Source of the DNA: Pseudomonas sp. PB106
GTDB lineage: Bacteria > Pseudomonadota > Gammaproteobacteria > Pseudomonadales > Pseudomonadaceae
Assembly: GCF_009764645.1 (NCBI RefSeq)
Contig: NZ_RWIM01000004.1
Span: 1 to 62,262 of the forward strand
DNA length: 62,262 nucleotides
Direction of reading: 5' to 3'
Part shown: piece after piece, positions 28,012 through 36,486 of the stretch
Numbering within the stretch: position 1 is the stretch's first letter
Layout of the letters: each line of letters opens with the position of its first letter
The notes under the pieces: model-generated
What the model was told of the DNA's origin: nothing
Databases searched by the model: none
What the model saw: the letters and a program-made list of their open reading frames with translations, nothing else
Position numbers and translations under genes: made by a program

Positions 28012-28629
28012 TTAGCGCTGAACCACGCGCATTTGGCTCTGTTCTTTCGGCAACACCCGCTTGGCAACCACGTAATGCTGCTGCCAATACGGCTTGTTCA
28101 GCGTGTCGATGCTCACCGCTTTGCCACGACGCGGGGCGTGGATGAAGCGGTCGTTGCCCAGGTAGATGGCAACGTGGTTGACCCGACGGCTCTTGATGTT
28201 GAAGAAAATCAGGTCGCCCGGTTTCAGATCCTTGCGCTCGACTTTCTCGCCGTGGCCGCTGGCCATGGCGTTCGAGGTGCGTGGCAGGTCGAACGTGGCG
28301 TCGTTGAACGCGTATTTCACCAGACCGCTGCAATCGAAGCCTTTACTTGGGCTGCTGCCGCCCCAACGATAAGGCGTACCGAGGACGTTTACCGCACGGC
28401 TCAGCACGTTGCTGCTTTCCTTGCTCGCCATCGGTGGCACCAGCTTGCTGTGACTCTTGCTGCTCAGCGTGGTGGTTTTGCTTTTGCTGCTTTTGCTCGA
28501 GGGAGCCGAAGCATGGGATTTAGGGGTGAAGCCGTTAACGTTAGGAAGACGTTGCTCACGATTGGTGGCGTGGGCGGCCAGTGGCATTAATAGGCAGATG
28601 GTCAGCCATGTCTTGAAAAATGGTCGCAT
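28012..28629 (-). CDS. NlpC/P60 (C40) cell-wall endopeptidase, exported
   Basis: A 205-residue protein with a signal peptide (about residues 1-20, WLTICLLMPLAAHA), a Ser/Lys-rich linker (residues 35-65) and a C40 peptidase domain. The domain has a Cys in FDCSGLVKYAF, a His in RVNHVAIYLGN and a third polar residue in FIHAPRRGKAV. It resembles Spr/MepS-type enzymes that cleave peptidoglycan cross-links in the periplasm. The start at 28629 is chosen so that the signal peptide is N-terminal. It has its own promoter region, opposed to the TM2 gene. Confidence 0.9.
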   Translation of the reverse strand: MRPFFKTWLTICLLMPLAAHATNREQRLPNVNGFTPKSHASAPSSKSSKSKTTTLSSKSHSKLVPPMASKESSNVLSRAVNVLGTPYRWGGSSPSKGFDCSGLVKYAFNDATFDLPRTSNAMASGHGEKVERKDLKPGDLIFFNIKSRRVNHVAIYLGNDRFIHAPRRGKAVSIDTLNKPYWQQHYVVAKRVLPKEQSQMRVVQR

Positions 28630-28747
28630 TAGGCGTGGCTCTTCAGTGATAGCGCGCAACTTTATAACAGAGTTTTTTTTCATTCCGAGTCCGTTGGTCG
28701 ATTCAGTTGGCCGTCAACGGAACCAAATAAGCGGGAAATGGACGCAA

Positions 28748-28775
28748 TTGTCGGACAGAAGTCAGGTGCTATAAG
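28748..28775 (+). promoter_or_regulatory. Candidate promoter for the TM2 gene
   Basis: TTGTCG and TATAAG are separated by 16 bp, about 100 bp before the TM2 start. The leader that follows is AT-rich. The match is moderate and unsupported by other data. Confidence 0.3.
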
Positions 28776-28877
28776 GCTTTGACGGTAGCAACGGTAACAT
28801 TTGCCGTACGTCGGCAACCTGTAAAAAAGTCACAAAGAATTCAAGAATATTTATCTATCGTGTGAATCGAGGTCTTC

Positions 28878-29309
28878 ATGAACCGCTATCAACAAATTGC
28901 TCAGCCGCAAGATACACACAGCAAAATCATCGGTTATCTGCTGTGGATCTTCGGATTTACCGGCGCTCATCGCTTCTATTACGGCAAACCGGTGACCGGG
29001 ACGATCTGGTTTTTCACCTTCGGTCTGCTGGGGATTGGCTGGTTGATCGACCTGTTCCTGATCCCGGCAATGGATCGTGAGGCGGATCTGCGTTTTACCG
29101 CAGGGCCGATCGAATACAACGTGGCGTGGATTCTGCTGACGTTCCTTGGCGCACTGGGTGTGCACCGGATGTATCAGGGGAAATGGATCAGCGGATTGAT
29201 CTATCTGCTGACGGGTGGGTTGTTCTTTCTTGGCGTGCTGTATGACTTTTGGACGCTGAATGATCAGGTGTCCGTACGCAACGCCGAGGGCAGAGGTGCC
29301 TTCCAGTAA
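28878..29309 (+). CDS. TM2 domain membrane protein
   Basis: A 143-residue inner-membrane protein with two TM2-type units. Each contains a GAHRFYYGKPVTG- or GVHRMYQGKWISG-like turn between two hydrophobic helices. TM2 proteins are widespread in bacteria and the function is not established. It stands alone, with a long upstream gap shared with the divergent NlpC/P60 gene. A family C repeat begins immediately at its stop codon. Confidence 0.88.
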   Translation: MNRYQQIAQPQDTHSKIIGYLLWIFGFTGAHRFYYGKPVTGTIWFFTFGLLGIGWLIDLFLIPAMDREADLRFTAGPIEYNVAWILLTFLGALGVHRMYQGKWISGLIYLLTGGLFFLGVLYDFWTLNDQVSVRNAEGRGAFQ

Positions 29310-29396
29310 GCCATCGCTGGCAAGCCAGCTCCCACAGGTTTTTGCGCTGACCCAAAGATAGCGCATGACCTTGTGGGAGCTGGCTTGCCAGCGAAT
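29310..29396. repeat. Palindromic intergenic repeat, family C
   Basis: An inverted pair, CATCGCTGGCAAGCCAGCTC and GAGCTGGCTTGCCAGCGAATG, placed between the TM2 gene and the convergent pyrC' gene. Confidence 0.92.
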
Positions 29397-29411
29397 GGGG
29401 GCAACCCGGTA

Positions 29412-30683
29412 TCAAGCCTGGTGGCTGATCCGCCCATCCACTAGCGTATAGCGAACCACACCCGGCAGACTGTGCCCAAGGAACGGGCAGTTCTCGCCCT
29501 TCGACAACCAGTTCTCACCGGCCACTGTCGACGCCTTCGGATCGAACAGCACGATATCTGCTGCGCCACCGACCGCCAGTTTGCCCGCCGGCAGGCGCAA
29601 GGCTTCAGCCGGGCCTGCACTCAGGCGTGCCAGCAACGTCGGCAGATCCAGCAACCCATCCTCCACCAACGTCATCGCCAATGGCAGCAACAGTTCAACA
29701 CTGCTGATGCCCGGCTCGGTCGCGCCGAACGGTGCCAGTTTGGCGTCACGCTCGTGCGGCTGGTGATGGCTGGAGATCGCCGAGATCACGCCGGACTTCA
29801 CTGCTTCGCGCAGACCATCGCGATCCGCACGGGTGCGTAGCGGCGGTTGCACGTGATAGAGGCTGCTGAAGTCGATCAGCGCTTCGTCAGTCAGAATCAG
29901 CTGATACAGCGCGACATCCGCCGTCACCTTCAAACCACGGGCCTGAGCCTGAGCGATCAGGGCAACGCCGCGAGCGCTGGTCAACTGGCTGAAATGCGCA
30001 CGCACGCCGGTCTGCTCGACCAGCAGCAGATCACGGGCCAATGCCACGGTTTCAGCAGTTTCCGGAATCCCTGGCAAGCCGAGGAAACTGGCAACTGCGC
30101 CTTCATGGGCCAAGCCACCTTCAGCCAAGTCGTGATCCTGCGAATTGAAAATCACCGTCAGGTCGAAGGTCGCTGCGTACTCCAGCGCCCGGCACAGAGT
30201 GCGGGTATTGCGGAAACTCTCCAGTCCGTTGCCGAACGCCACGCAACCAGCGTCGCGCAGCGCCACCAGTTCAGCCAGTTGCTCGCCGTCCAGACCTTTG
30301 CTCAGCGCGCCGATCGGAAAGACTTTGGTGTTGCCGGCTTCGCGGGCGCGGTCGAGGATCAGTTCGGCCACGGCGGAGGTGTCGAGCACCGGTTTGGTTT
30401 TCGGCGGGCAGCACAGGCTGGTCACGCCGCCAGCAGCGGCTGCGCGGGTTTCGCTGATGATCGAGCCTTTGCGGCTGTAACCCGGCTCGCGCAGGGCAAC
30501 GTTCAGATCGACGAGGCCCGGAGCGGCGACGAGGCCTTGGGCGTCGATGGTTTCTACTGCCGTGAAACCCGCTGGAGCGGCGCCGAGGGCGACGATCTTG
30601 CAGGCTTCAACGTGAATGTCAGTGACTTGATCCAGGCCGCTGCTTGGATCGATGACGCGTGCGCCGAGAATGCTGAGCTTCAC
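29412..30683 (-). CDS. pyrC': Dihydroorotase-like protein PyrC' (inactive partner of PyrB)
   Basis: A 423-residue dihydroorotase homologue that, in Pseudomonas, is required structurally for the PyrB dodecamer but has no dihydroorotase activity. Where active enzymes have the zinc-binding HxH followed by REPG, this one reads [10 protein letters not shown], so both histidines are missing. It starts with GTG at 30683, overlapping the pyrB stop by four bases (GTGA), which suits equal synthesis of both subunits. An active dihydroorotase must be encoded elsewhere. The longer in-frame extension upstream lies inside pyrB and is a shadow. Confidence 0.93.
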   Translation of the reverse strand: MKLSILGARVIDPSSGLDQVTDIHVEACKIVALGAAPAGFTAVETIDAQGLVAAPGLVDLNVALREPGYSRKGSIISETRAAAAGGVTSLCCPPKTKPVLDTSAVAELILDRAREAGNTKVFPIGALSKGLDGEQLAELVALRDAGCVAFGNGLESFRNTRTLCRALEYAATFDLTVIFNSQDHDLAEGGLAHEGAVASFLGLPGIPETAETVALARDLLLVEQTGVRAHFSQLTSARGVALIAQAQARGLKVTADVALYQLILTDEALIDFSSLYHVQPPLRTRADRDGLREAVKSGVISAISSHHQPHERDAKLAPFGATEPGISSVELLLPLAMTLVEDGLLDLPTLLARLSAGPAEALRLPAGKLAVGGAADIVLFDPKASTVAGENWLSKGENCPFLGHSLPGVVRYTLVDGRISHQA

Positions 30684-31684
30684 TGGGCGTTCTCCTGCTC
30701 GAATTGGCGCTGGGCAGTCTGCCCGCTCATGGCCATGGACAGCACGGCCATACGAATTGCGATGCCATAAGTCACTTGATTGAGGATCACCGAGTGCGGG
30801 CCGTCGGCCACTGCGGACTCGATTTCCACGCCACGGTTGATCGGCCCCGGGTGCATGACGATGCAATCCGGTTTGGCCCCGGCCAGACGCGCGGTGGTCA
30901 GGCCGAACAAGCGGTAGAACTCGCCTTCGCTCGGCAGCAGGCCGCCGGTCATGCGTTCACGTTGCAGGCGCAGCATGATCACCACGTCGACGTCTTTCAG
31001 GCCTTCGGTCATGTCGGTGTAGACCTTCACGCCGTATTGCTCGATGCCGATCGGCAGCAGGGTTTTCGGCGCAATCACGCGGATGTCCGGGCAACCGAGG
31101 GTCTTCAGCGCGAGCATGTTCGAGCGCGCAACCCGCGAGTGCAGGATGTCGCCGACGATGGCCACCGAGAGGTTTTCAAAACCGCCCTTGTGCCGACGGA
31201 TGGTGAGCATGTCGAGCATGCCCTGCGTCGGGTGCGCGTGACGGCCGTCGCCGCCGTTGATGATCGCCACTTGCGGGCACACATGTTCGGCGATGAAGTG
31301 CGCGGCGCCGGAATCACCGTGGCGCACGACGAACATGTCGGCGGCCATGGCTTCAAGGTTGCGCAGGGTGTCGAGCAGGGTTTCACCCTTGCTCGCCGAC
31401 GAGGTCGACACGTTCAGGGTGATCACGTCCGCCGACAGCCGCTGGGCGGCCAGTTCGAAGGTGGTGCGGGTGCGCGTGGAGTTCTCGAAGAACACGTTGC
31501 ACACGGTCTTGCCGCGCAGCAACGGGACTTTCTTCACCGCCCGGGCACCGACTTCGAGGAACGAGTCGGCAGTGTCGAGGATTTCCGTCAGCAACTCGCG
31601 GCGCAAGCCGTCGAGCGAGAGGAAGTGGCGCAGCTGGCCCTGATCATTGAGCTGCAGCGGGCGCTTGGTATCTAGAGGCGTCAT
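30680..31684 (-). CDS. pyrB: Aspartate carbamoyltransferase catalytic subunit
   Basis: PyrB makes carbamoyl-aspartate, the second step of pyrimidine synthesis. The 334-residue protein has the carbamoyl-phosphate motif [19 protein letters not shown] and the later [12 protein letters not shown] and [12 protein letters not shown] segments. Pseudomonas PyrB has an N-terminal extension that binds regulatory nucleotides and works with PyrC'; the extra residues before LSLDGL fit this. I chose the ATG at 31684. It lies 26 bp after pyrR, in the order pyrR-pyrB-pyrC'. Confidence 0.97.
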   Translation of the reverse strand: MTPLDTKRPLQLNDQGQLRHFLSLDGLRRELLTEILDTADSFLEVGARAVKKVPLLRGKTVCNVFFENSTRTRTTFELAAQRLSADVITLNVSTSSASKGETLLDTLRNLEAMAADMFVVRHGDSGAAHFIAEHVCPQVAIINGGDGRHAHPTQGMLDMLTIRRHKGGFENLSVAIVGDILHSRVARSNMLALKTLGCPDIRVIAPKTLLPIGIEQYGVKVYTDMTEGLKDVDVVIMLRLQRERMTGGLLPSEGEFYRLFGLTTARLAGAKPDCIVMHPGPINRGVEIESAVADGPHSVILNQVTYGIAIRMAVLSMAMSGQTAQRQFEQENAQ

Positions 31685-31710
31685 CGCGAAGGGGACTCTC
31701 AATAGGGCGA

Positions 31711-32217
31711 TTAAAGGGACATGTCTTGTAGTTCGAGCGTCAGCGGCTCGGGGCCGGACAGCTTCACCCGTTCGTGAGCGGCCAGCGCCAAGGTCGCGCC
31801 GACCACGTTCGGGCGGATCGGCAGCTCGCCGGCGTCCAGGTCCAACAGGCAGACCAGGGTCACGCTGGCCGGGCGGCCGTAGTCGAACAATTCGTTCAGT
31901 GCGGCGCGGATAGTGCGACCGCTCATCAATACGTCGTCGATCAGCACCAGATGCTGGCCTTCGATCTCGAAGGGCAGGGCCGACGGGCGCACTTGCGGGT
32001 GCAAGCCGTTCTGGCTGAAGTCATCGCGGTAGAAGGACACGTCGAGCGTGCCCAGAGGCGCGTCGCTGCCCAATTCCTTGAGCAGAGCCTGCGCGACCCA
32101 GATGCCGCCGGTGCGAATGCCGATGTAACGCGGTTCAGTGATGTCACGCTGGGCAAGGTGCGCCTTGAGGCGGGTCGCCATCTGGCTGATCAGATCGGCG
32201 GGATTTGGCAGGCTCAT
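31711..32217 (-). CDS. pyrR: PyrR bifunctional regulator / uracil phosphoribosyltransferase-like
   Basis: The 168-residue protein is of the PyrR type, with the phosphoribosyl-binding loop [17 protein letters not shown] and [16 protein letters not shown]. In Gram-positive bacteria PyrR controls pyr operons by mRNA attenuation; in pseudomonads it is also implicated in pyr regulation, but the mechanism is less clear. It opens the pyrR-pyrB-pyrC' operon. Its leader carries a stable hairpin directly upstream of the ribosome-binding site (AAGGAG). Confidence 0.93.
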   Translation of the reverse strand: MSLPNPADLISQMATRLKAHLAQRDITEPRYIGIRTGGIWVAQALLKELGSDAPLGTLDVSFYRDDFSQNGLHPQVRPSALPFEIEGQHLVLIDDVLMSGRTIRAALNELFDYGRPASVTLVCLLDLDAGELPIRPNVVGATLALAAHERVKLSGPEPLTLELQDMSL

Positions 32218-32236
32218 GGTTGCTCCTTGTTGGGGG

Positions 32237-32269
32237 CGAGTCGGGTCCTTGGACGCGACTCGGTTTTTT
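32237..32269 (-). promoter_or_regulatory. Hairpin in the pyrR leader
   Basis: CGAGTCG (32237-32243) and CGACTCG (32256-32262) pair around an inner GTCC/GGAC stretch. On the minus strand the stem is preceded by AAAAAA and ends about 15 bases before the pyrR start. On the plus strand it would be followed by TTTTTT and look like a terminator. It could be a leader structure, or a terminator facing transcripts antisense to ruvX. Confidence 0.5.
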
Positions 32270-32273
32270 ACTC

Positions 32274-32296
32274 AAAAGAAAAGCGCCGAAGCGCTT
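32274..32296 (-). terminator. Compact terminator after ruvX
   Basis: On the minus strand AAGCGC-TTCG-GCGCTT is followed by TTCTTTT, directly after the ruvX stop codon. The UUCG tetraloop makes the stem stable. It separates algH-ruvX from pyrR. Confidence 0.7.
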
Positions 32297-32297
32297 G

Positions 32298-32735
32298 TCA
32301 GGATTCAAACAATGCAGTGTTTTCATCGAGCCAGCCCTGCAACAGCAGAGCGGCGGCGATGGCGTCCACCGGGTTGTCGCGGTAGCTGCCTTTCTGACCG
32401 CCACGGGCCAGGCGCTCGCCTTTGGCTTCAAACGTGGTCAGGCGCTCGTCGTGGGTATAGAAGGGCAGGTTGAAGCGGCCATTGAGGCGCCGGGCGAATT
32501 TCTCCGCGCGCACGCACATGTCGCTCGGCGTGCCGTCCATGTTCAGCGGCAGGCCGACGACCACGGCGTCGGGTTTCCATTCTTTTATAAGGGCTTCGAC
32601 CTGGTTCCAGTCCGGCACGCCGTTCTGTGCCTTCAAGGTGCACAGCTCGCGGGCCTGGCCAGTGATCACCTGACCGACGGCAACGCCGATCTGTTTGGTG
32701 CCGTAGTCGAAGCCGAGAATCAGGCGCAGGGCCAT
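32298..32735 (-). CDS. ruvX: Holliday junction resolvase-like pre-16S rRNA nuclease RuvX/YqgF
   Basis: A 145-residue RNase H-fold protein (YqgF/RuvX family), implicated in 5' processing of 16S rRNA. It shows GFDYGTKQIGVAVG at the N-terminus, VVGLPLNMDGTPS and YTHDERLTTFEAK. I chose the ATG at 32735, which overlaps the algH stop by one base (TGATG), and rejected the extension from 32903. A terminator follows at once. Confidence 0.95.
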   Translation of the reverse strand: MALRLILGFDYGTKQIGVAVGQVITGQARELCTLKAQNGVPDWNQVEALIKEWKPDAVVVGLPLNMDGTPSDMCVRAEKFARRLNGRFNLPFYTHDERLTTFEAKGERLARGGQKGSYRDNPVDAIAAALLLQGWLDENTALFES

Positions 32736-33307
32736 CAGGCGTGTCCTGCCTGGCTGGTCAGCAGGCTGAGGTTGATCCCCAGGTGCTTGGCCGCCGCTTC
32801 GAGGCGCAGTTCGCTGCTGGTGTTGAAGAGGATGTCGGCGTCGTACGGGCAGGTCAGCCAAGCGTTGTCGGCGAGTTCCGCTTCCAGTTGCCCGGCTTCC
32901 CAACCGGCATAACCGAGGGCAATCAGGCTTTTTGCCGGGCCGACGCCGTCAGCGATGGCGAACAGTACGTCCTGCGAGGTCGACAGGGCCAGATCGCCAT
33001 CCAGCTGCGCGGTGGCCTGGAAGGTTTTTCCCGCCGGGTGCAGCACAAAACCGCGATCGGTCTGTACCGGGCCGCCGATGAAGATCGGCACGTGCTGGCA
33101 CAGTGCTGGCGGGTCGATGTCGGGGCGCAGTTGCTCAAGAATGTCGGCCAGATTCAGCTCTTGCGGCCGGTTGACCACAATCCCCATAGCGCCATTGGCC
33201 GTATGCTCGACGATGTAGGTCAAGGTGTGGGCAAAGTTCGGGTCGGCCATGTGTGGCATGGCGATCAGGAATTGATGCTTGAGGTAGCTGGGGCTGACGT
33301 TTTTCAT
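32735..33307 (-). CDS. algH: YqgE/AlgH family protein
   Basis: A 190-residue protein of the UPF0301 (YqgE/AlgH) family. It was named for an effect on alginate genes in P. aeruginosa, but its molecular role is unknown. It begins LKHQFLIAMPHMADPNFAHTLTYIVEH and includes VPIFIGGPVQTDRGFVLH, both diagnostic. The ATG at 33307 gives the usual start. It is coupled to ruvX by a one-base overlap and separated from tonB by a family B repeat. Confidence 0.94.
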   Translation of the reverse strand: MKNVSPSYLKHQFLIAMPHMADPNFAHTLTYIVEHTANGAMGIVVNRPQELNLADILEQLRPDIDPPALCQHVPIFIGGPVQTDRGFVLHPAGKTFQATAQLDGDLALSTSQDVLFAIADGVGPAKSLIALGYAGWEAGQLEAELADNAWLTCPYDADILFNTSSELRLEAAAKHLGINLSLLTSQAGHA

Positions 33308-33355
33308 GTGCGCTAGTGTGGCGTTCGGGGGGCGAACTGACAAGCTGAAGCCGCC

Positions 33356-33437
33356 AAAAGATCGCAGCCTTCGGCAGCTCCTACATGTGAATGCAGGCCA
33401 ATGTAGGAGCTGCCGAAGGCTGCGATCTTTTGATCTT
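33356..33437. repeat. Palindromic intergenic repeat, family B
   Basis: A perfect-looking pair, GATCGCAGCCTTCGGCAGCT and its complement, with a 24-bp spacer. It lies between the tonB stop (33442) and the algH start, so here it separates genes on the same strand. Confidence 0.93.
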
Positions 33438-33441
33438 GCCC

Positions 33442-34341
33442 TTAATTGCTTGAGAGCTTGTCGCCCCGGGCAAATTTCCAGGTACGAATGATTTCCAGAC
33501 GGTCGATATCCGACAAGTCCCCGGTAAACGGCGCAAACGGTGCCGCCAGTCGGACGATGCGCTGTGCTGCCTGATCCAGTAGCGGCTGGCCGGAAGATTC
33601 CAGCACCAGCACTTCATACAGCGAGCCGTCGCGGTTGATCGAGACCATCAGGCGCAAATTGCCGTAGATTTGCTTGCGCCGGGCTTCTTCCGGGTAATTG
33701 AGGTTGCCGATACGCTCGACCTTCTTGCGCCAGTCGTCCTTGTACCAGGCACCCTTGTCGCGCATGGTCGAGGCGGCGCTCAAGCGATGGATGCGAGGGC
33801 GCTTGGCGTAAAGCTGTTGTTCCTTGGCCAGTTCGGCTTCGAGGCTGGCGATGTCGCTGGACAGCTGCGAGCTGTCGAATTCCGGCGCATCGACCGTCGG
33901 TTTGACCTCGGTCTTGGTTTCTTCTTTCTTGGTTGGCGCCTTTTTTGGCTTCGGCGCGACGGTGGTCACCGCAGCCTTGGGCGCGGCCTCCTGCACTTCC
34001 GGCTTGGCGGCCGGTGGCGGGGTGACTTTCTTGACCTGATTGTCCTGGAATGGCGCGACCTCGGTGGTCTTCGGAATCGCCTTCTTGTCCAGCGTGCCGC
34101 TGCCTTCTTGATGCTCTTGCGCGAGGAAATCAGCCTTCTCCGGCTTCTTTTCGCTCTTGAAGGTGGCGAGGGTGATTTCCAGGGTTTTGCTGATCTGCTT
34201 GGGCTCGACCATCGTGAAGCCGATGCCGAGCAGCAGCGCCAAGTGAATCAGCGCCGCGAGGAACAGGGTAAAACCGAGGCGATCGGCCGGGCGCACGCCA
34301 CGATGGGCGAGTTCTGCGGGCAGATCGGACGGGAGGGTCAT
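33442..34341 (-). CDS. tonB3: TonB-family energy transducer (TonB3-like)
   Basis: A 299-residue TonB-type protein. It has one N-terminal membrane segment (about residues 23-45), a Pro/Lys-rich periplasmic linker with coiled-coil character, and a C-terminal TonB domain (NYPEEARRKQIYGNLRLMVSINRDGSLYEV and the final TWKFARGD). In PAO1 the tonB3 gene stands next to gshB and the pilGHIJ genes and is reported to affect twitching motility, so a link to pili is plausible. The neighbours are the same here. There is no recognisable ribosome-binding site; an inverted repeat lies just upstream. Confidence 0.88.
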   Translation of the reverse strand: MTLPSDLPAELAHRGVRPADRLGFTLFLAALIHLALLLGIGFTMVEPKQISKTLEITLATFKSEKKPEKADFLAQEHQEGSGTLDKKAIPKTTEVAPFQDNQVKKVTPPPAAKPEVQEAAPKAAVTTVAPKPKKAPTKKEETKTEVKPTVDAPEFDSSQLSSDIASLEAELAKEQQLYAKRPRIHRLSAASTMRDKGAWYKDDWRKKVERIGNLNYPEEARRKQIYGNLRLMVSINRDGSLYEVLVLESSGQPLLDQAAQRIVRLAAPFAPFTGDLSDIDRLEIIRTWKFARGDKLSSN

Positions 34342-34348
34342 GACAAGA

Positions 34349-34400
34349 AAACCAACATCGCGCTTTTCAGAGGCTGCGCATGATAACGCAATGTTGGTTT
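34349..34400 (-). promoter_or_regulatory. Inverted repeat immediately upstream of tonB
   Basis: AAACCAACAT (34349-34358) and ATGTTGGTTT (34391-34400) are exact complements. The pairing extends for three more bases after one mismatch, around a loop of about 24 bases. It begins 8 bp before the tonB start, so it could be a gshB terminator or a translation-controlling hairpin for tonB. Confidence 0.55.
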
Positions 34401-34448
34401 CACGCCTTGGGCTTCACGCTTCAAGCGACAGACTGCATGTGACGTGCA

Positions 34449-35420
34449 TCAAGCTTGTGGCAATTTGCCGGCGGCTTGCAGCTTCTTGGCGATGGCATCC
34501 ATCAGCATGCCGCCAATGTCAGTGCCGAAGGCATTGTCGATTTCACGGATGCAGGTCGGGCTGGTCACGTTGATTTCGGTGAGGCTTTCGCCGATCACAT
34601 CGAGGCCAACGAACAGCAGGCCTTTCTCACGCAGGGTCGGGCCGACTTGTGCGGCGATCCAGCGATCCTTGTCAGTCAGCGGGCGCGCCTCACCACGGCC
34701 ACCGGCGGCGAGGTTGCCACGGGTTTCGCCGAGTGCCGGAATCCGCGCCAGGCAGTAATCCACTGGCTCGCCGTCGATCATCAGGATGCGCTTGTCGCCA
34801 TCGACGATAGCCGGCAGGTAGCCCTGAATCATGATCTGCTGCTTGCCGTGCAAGGTCAGGGTTTCGAGGATCACCGAGAGGTTCGGGTGGCCGGCGGTGT
34901 GACGGAAGATCGACGAACCGCCCATGCCGTCCAGCGGCTTGAGGATCACGTCGCCGTGATGGTCGGCGAATTCACGCAGCACGTCCGGGCGACGGCTGAC
35001 GATGGTTGGCGGCGTGCACTGCGGGAACAGGGTCGCGAACAGCTTTTCATTGCAGTCGCGCAGGCTCTGCGGCTTGTTCACCACCAGCACGCCAGCGGTT
35101 TCGGCCTGCTCGAGCAGGTAGGTGGAGTAGACGAACTCCATGTCGAACGGCGGATCCTTGCGCATCAGGATCACGTCCAGATCGCTCAGCAGGTTGTCCT
35201 GCTCGGCGTCCAGCTCGAACCATTTTTCCGGGTTGGCGAAGACTTTCAGCGGCTTCATGCGCCCCCGTGCCTGGCCTTCGGCCTGGTACAGGTCGCTCTG
35301 CTCCATGTAAAACAGTTCCCAACCACGCTTCTGCGCGGCCAGCAGCATGGCCAGCGAGCTATCCTTTTTATAGGAGATGCTGGCGATAGGGTCCATGACA
35401 ATCCCGACGCGAACGCTCAT
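34449..35420 (-). CDS. gshB: Glutathione synthetase
   Basis: GshB adds glycine to gamma-glutamylcysteine, using ATP, to complete glutathione. The 323-residue ATP-grasp protein starts VGIVMDPIASISYKKDSSLAML and includes DVILKPLDGMGGSSIF and the metal-binding GLDVIGESLTEINVTSPTCIRE. Length and motifs are normal. It is divergent from pilG across 225 bp and followed on the same strand by tonB. Confidence 0.97.
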   Translation of the reverse strand: MSVRVGIVMDPIASISYKKDSSLAMLLAAQKRGWELFYMEQSDLYQAEGQARGRMKPLKVFANPEKWFELDAEQDNLLSDLDVILMRKDPPFDMEFVYSTYLLEQAETAGVLVVNKPQSLRDCNEKLFATLFPQCTPPTIVSRRPDVLREFADHHGDVILKPLDGMGGSSIFRHTAGHPNLSVILETLTLHGKQQIMIQGYLPAIVDGDKRILMIDGEPVDYCLARIPALGETRGNLAAGGRGEARPLTDKDRWIAAQVGPTLREKGLLFVGLDVIGESLTEINVTSPTCIREIDNAFGTDIGGMLMDAIAKKLQAAGKLPQA

Positions 35421-35645
35421 TGGGTTTTCCTCGAAAATTGGCTACCGGATCGGTATTGAAAAAGTGCCGCCAGAGTGGCGCCGGGCGGGTTTTCGGTCAA
35501 GGAAAAACCCGTCGATAGATTGCATCTGGAGACTGTGCTAAAAAGGCTGGCGTAGCGTGCTGGCCCTTGAACATCAAGGGTTTCGAGCCATTCATAACCG
35601 CAAAACGGACAAATTGATTCGCAAAGGCGACGGTAGAGCCCTCTT

Positions 35646-36050
35646 ATGGAACAGCAGTCCAGCGCCTTGAAGGTCATGGTGATCGACGACTCGAAAACGA
35701 TTCGTCGCACCGCCGAAACATTGTTGAAGAATGTCGGTTGCGAAGTGATCACGGCGATCGACGGTTTCGACGCCCTGGCGAAGATCGCCGACAACCACCC
35801 AGGGATCATTTTTGTCGACATCATGATGCCGCGTCTGGATGGTTATCAGACCTGCGCTTTAATCAAGAACAACAGTGCGTTCAAGGCCACGCCGGTGATC
35901 ATGCTGTCGTCGCGCGACGGGTTGTTCGACAAGGCCAAGGGGCGGATTGTCGGTTCCGATCAATTTTTGACCAAGCCTTTCAGCAAGGAAGAACTGCTCA
36001 ACGCGATCCAGGCCCATGTTCCGGGCTTCGCCGCCGTTTTGCCGCAGTAA
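35646..36050 (+). CDS. pilG: Twitching motility response regulator PilG
   Basis: A single-domain CheY-like receiver of 134 residues. The phosphoacceptor is Asp58 in FVDIMMP, with an acidic pair near the N-terminus (VIDDSKT) and the conserved Lys in FLTKPF. In P. aeruginosa, PilG is phosphorylated by ChpA and promotes pilus extension and cAMP synthesis. It opens the pilGHIJ-chpA-chpC cluster. Confidence 0.96.
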   Translation: MEQQSSALKVMVIDDSKTIRRTAETLLKNVGCEVITAIDGFDALAKIADNHPGIIFVDIMMPRLDGYQTCALIKNNSAFKATPVIMLSSRDGLFDKAKGRIVGSDQFLTKPFSKEELLNAIQAHVPGFAAVLPQ

Positions 36051-36110
36051 GACACGTACAGTGACGCTCGGCCAGCGGGCCGGGCGTCGACAAGAAAAAT
36101 GGGGAAAACC

Positions 36111-36476
36111 ATGGCACGTATCCTGATCGTCGATGATTCGCCGACTGAAATGTACAAACTCACCGGCATGCTCGAAAAGCACGGCCATGAAGTGCTCAAG
36201 GCCGAAAACGGCGCCGATGGTGTGGCCCTGGCCCGTCAGGAAAAACCCGACGCGGTACTGATGGACATCGTCATGCCCGGCCTCAACGGTTTTCAGGCCA
36301 CTCGCCAGTTGACCAAGGACGCCGACACCAGCCACATCCCGGTGATCATCATCACCACCAAGGATCAGGAAACCGACAAGGTCTGGGGCACCCGTCAGGG
36401 CGCCAAGGACTACCTGACCAAACCGGTCGACGAAGACACCCTGATCAAGACCCTGAACAACGTGCTCAAAGGCTGA
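36111..36476 (+). CDS. pilH: Twitching motility response regulator PilH
   Basis: A CheY-like receiver of 121 residues with Asp52 in LMDIVMPG and the Lys of YLTKPV. PilH is the second output of ChpA; in P. aeruginosa it opposes or dampens PilG, possibly as a phosphate sink. I chose the ATG at 36111, which follows GGGGAAAACC, giving the MARILIVDDSPTE start; the frame opens at 36099. It lies 60 bp after pilG. Confidence 0.96.
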   Translation: MARILIVDDSPTEMYKLTGMLEKHGHEVLKAENGADGVALARQEKPDAVLMDIVMPGLNGFQATRQLTKDADTSHIPVIIITTKDQETDKVWGTRQGAKDYLTKPVDEDTLIKTLNNVLKG

Positions 36477-36486
36477 TCGCGCGACC

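Noticed and set aside
27611..28333. A 240-codon frame across the pilT end and the NlpC/P60 gene
   Set aside because: It runs through a family A repeat and overlaps two firm genes.
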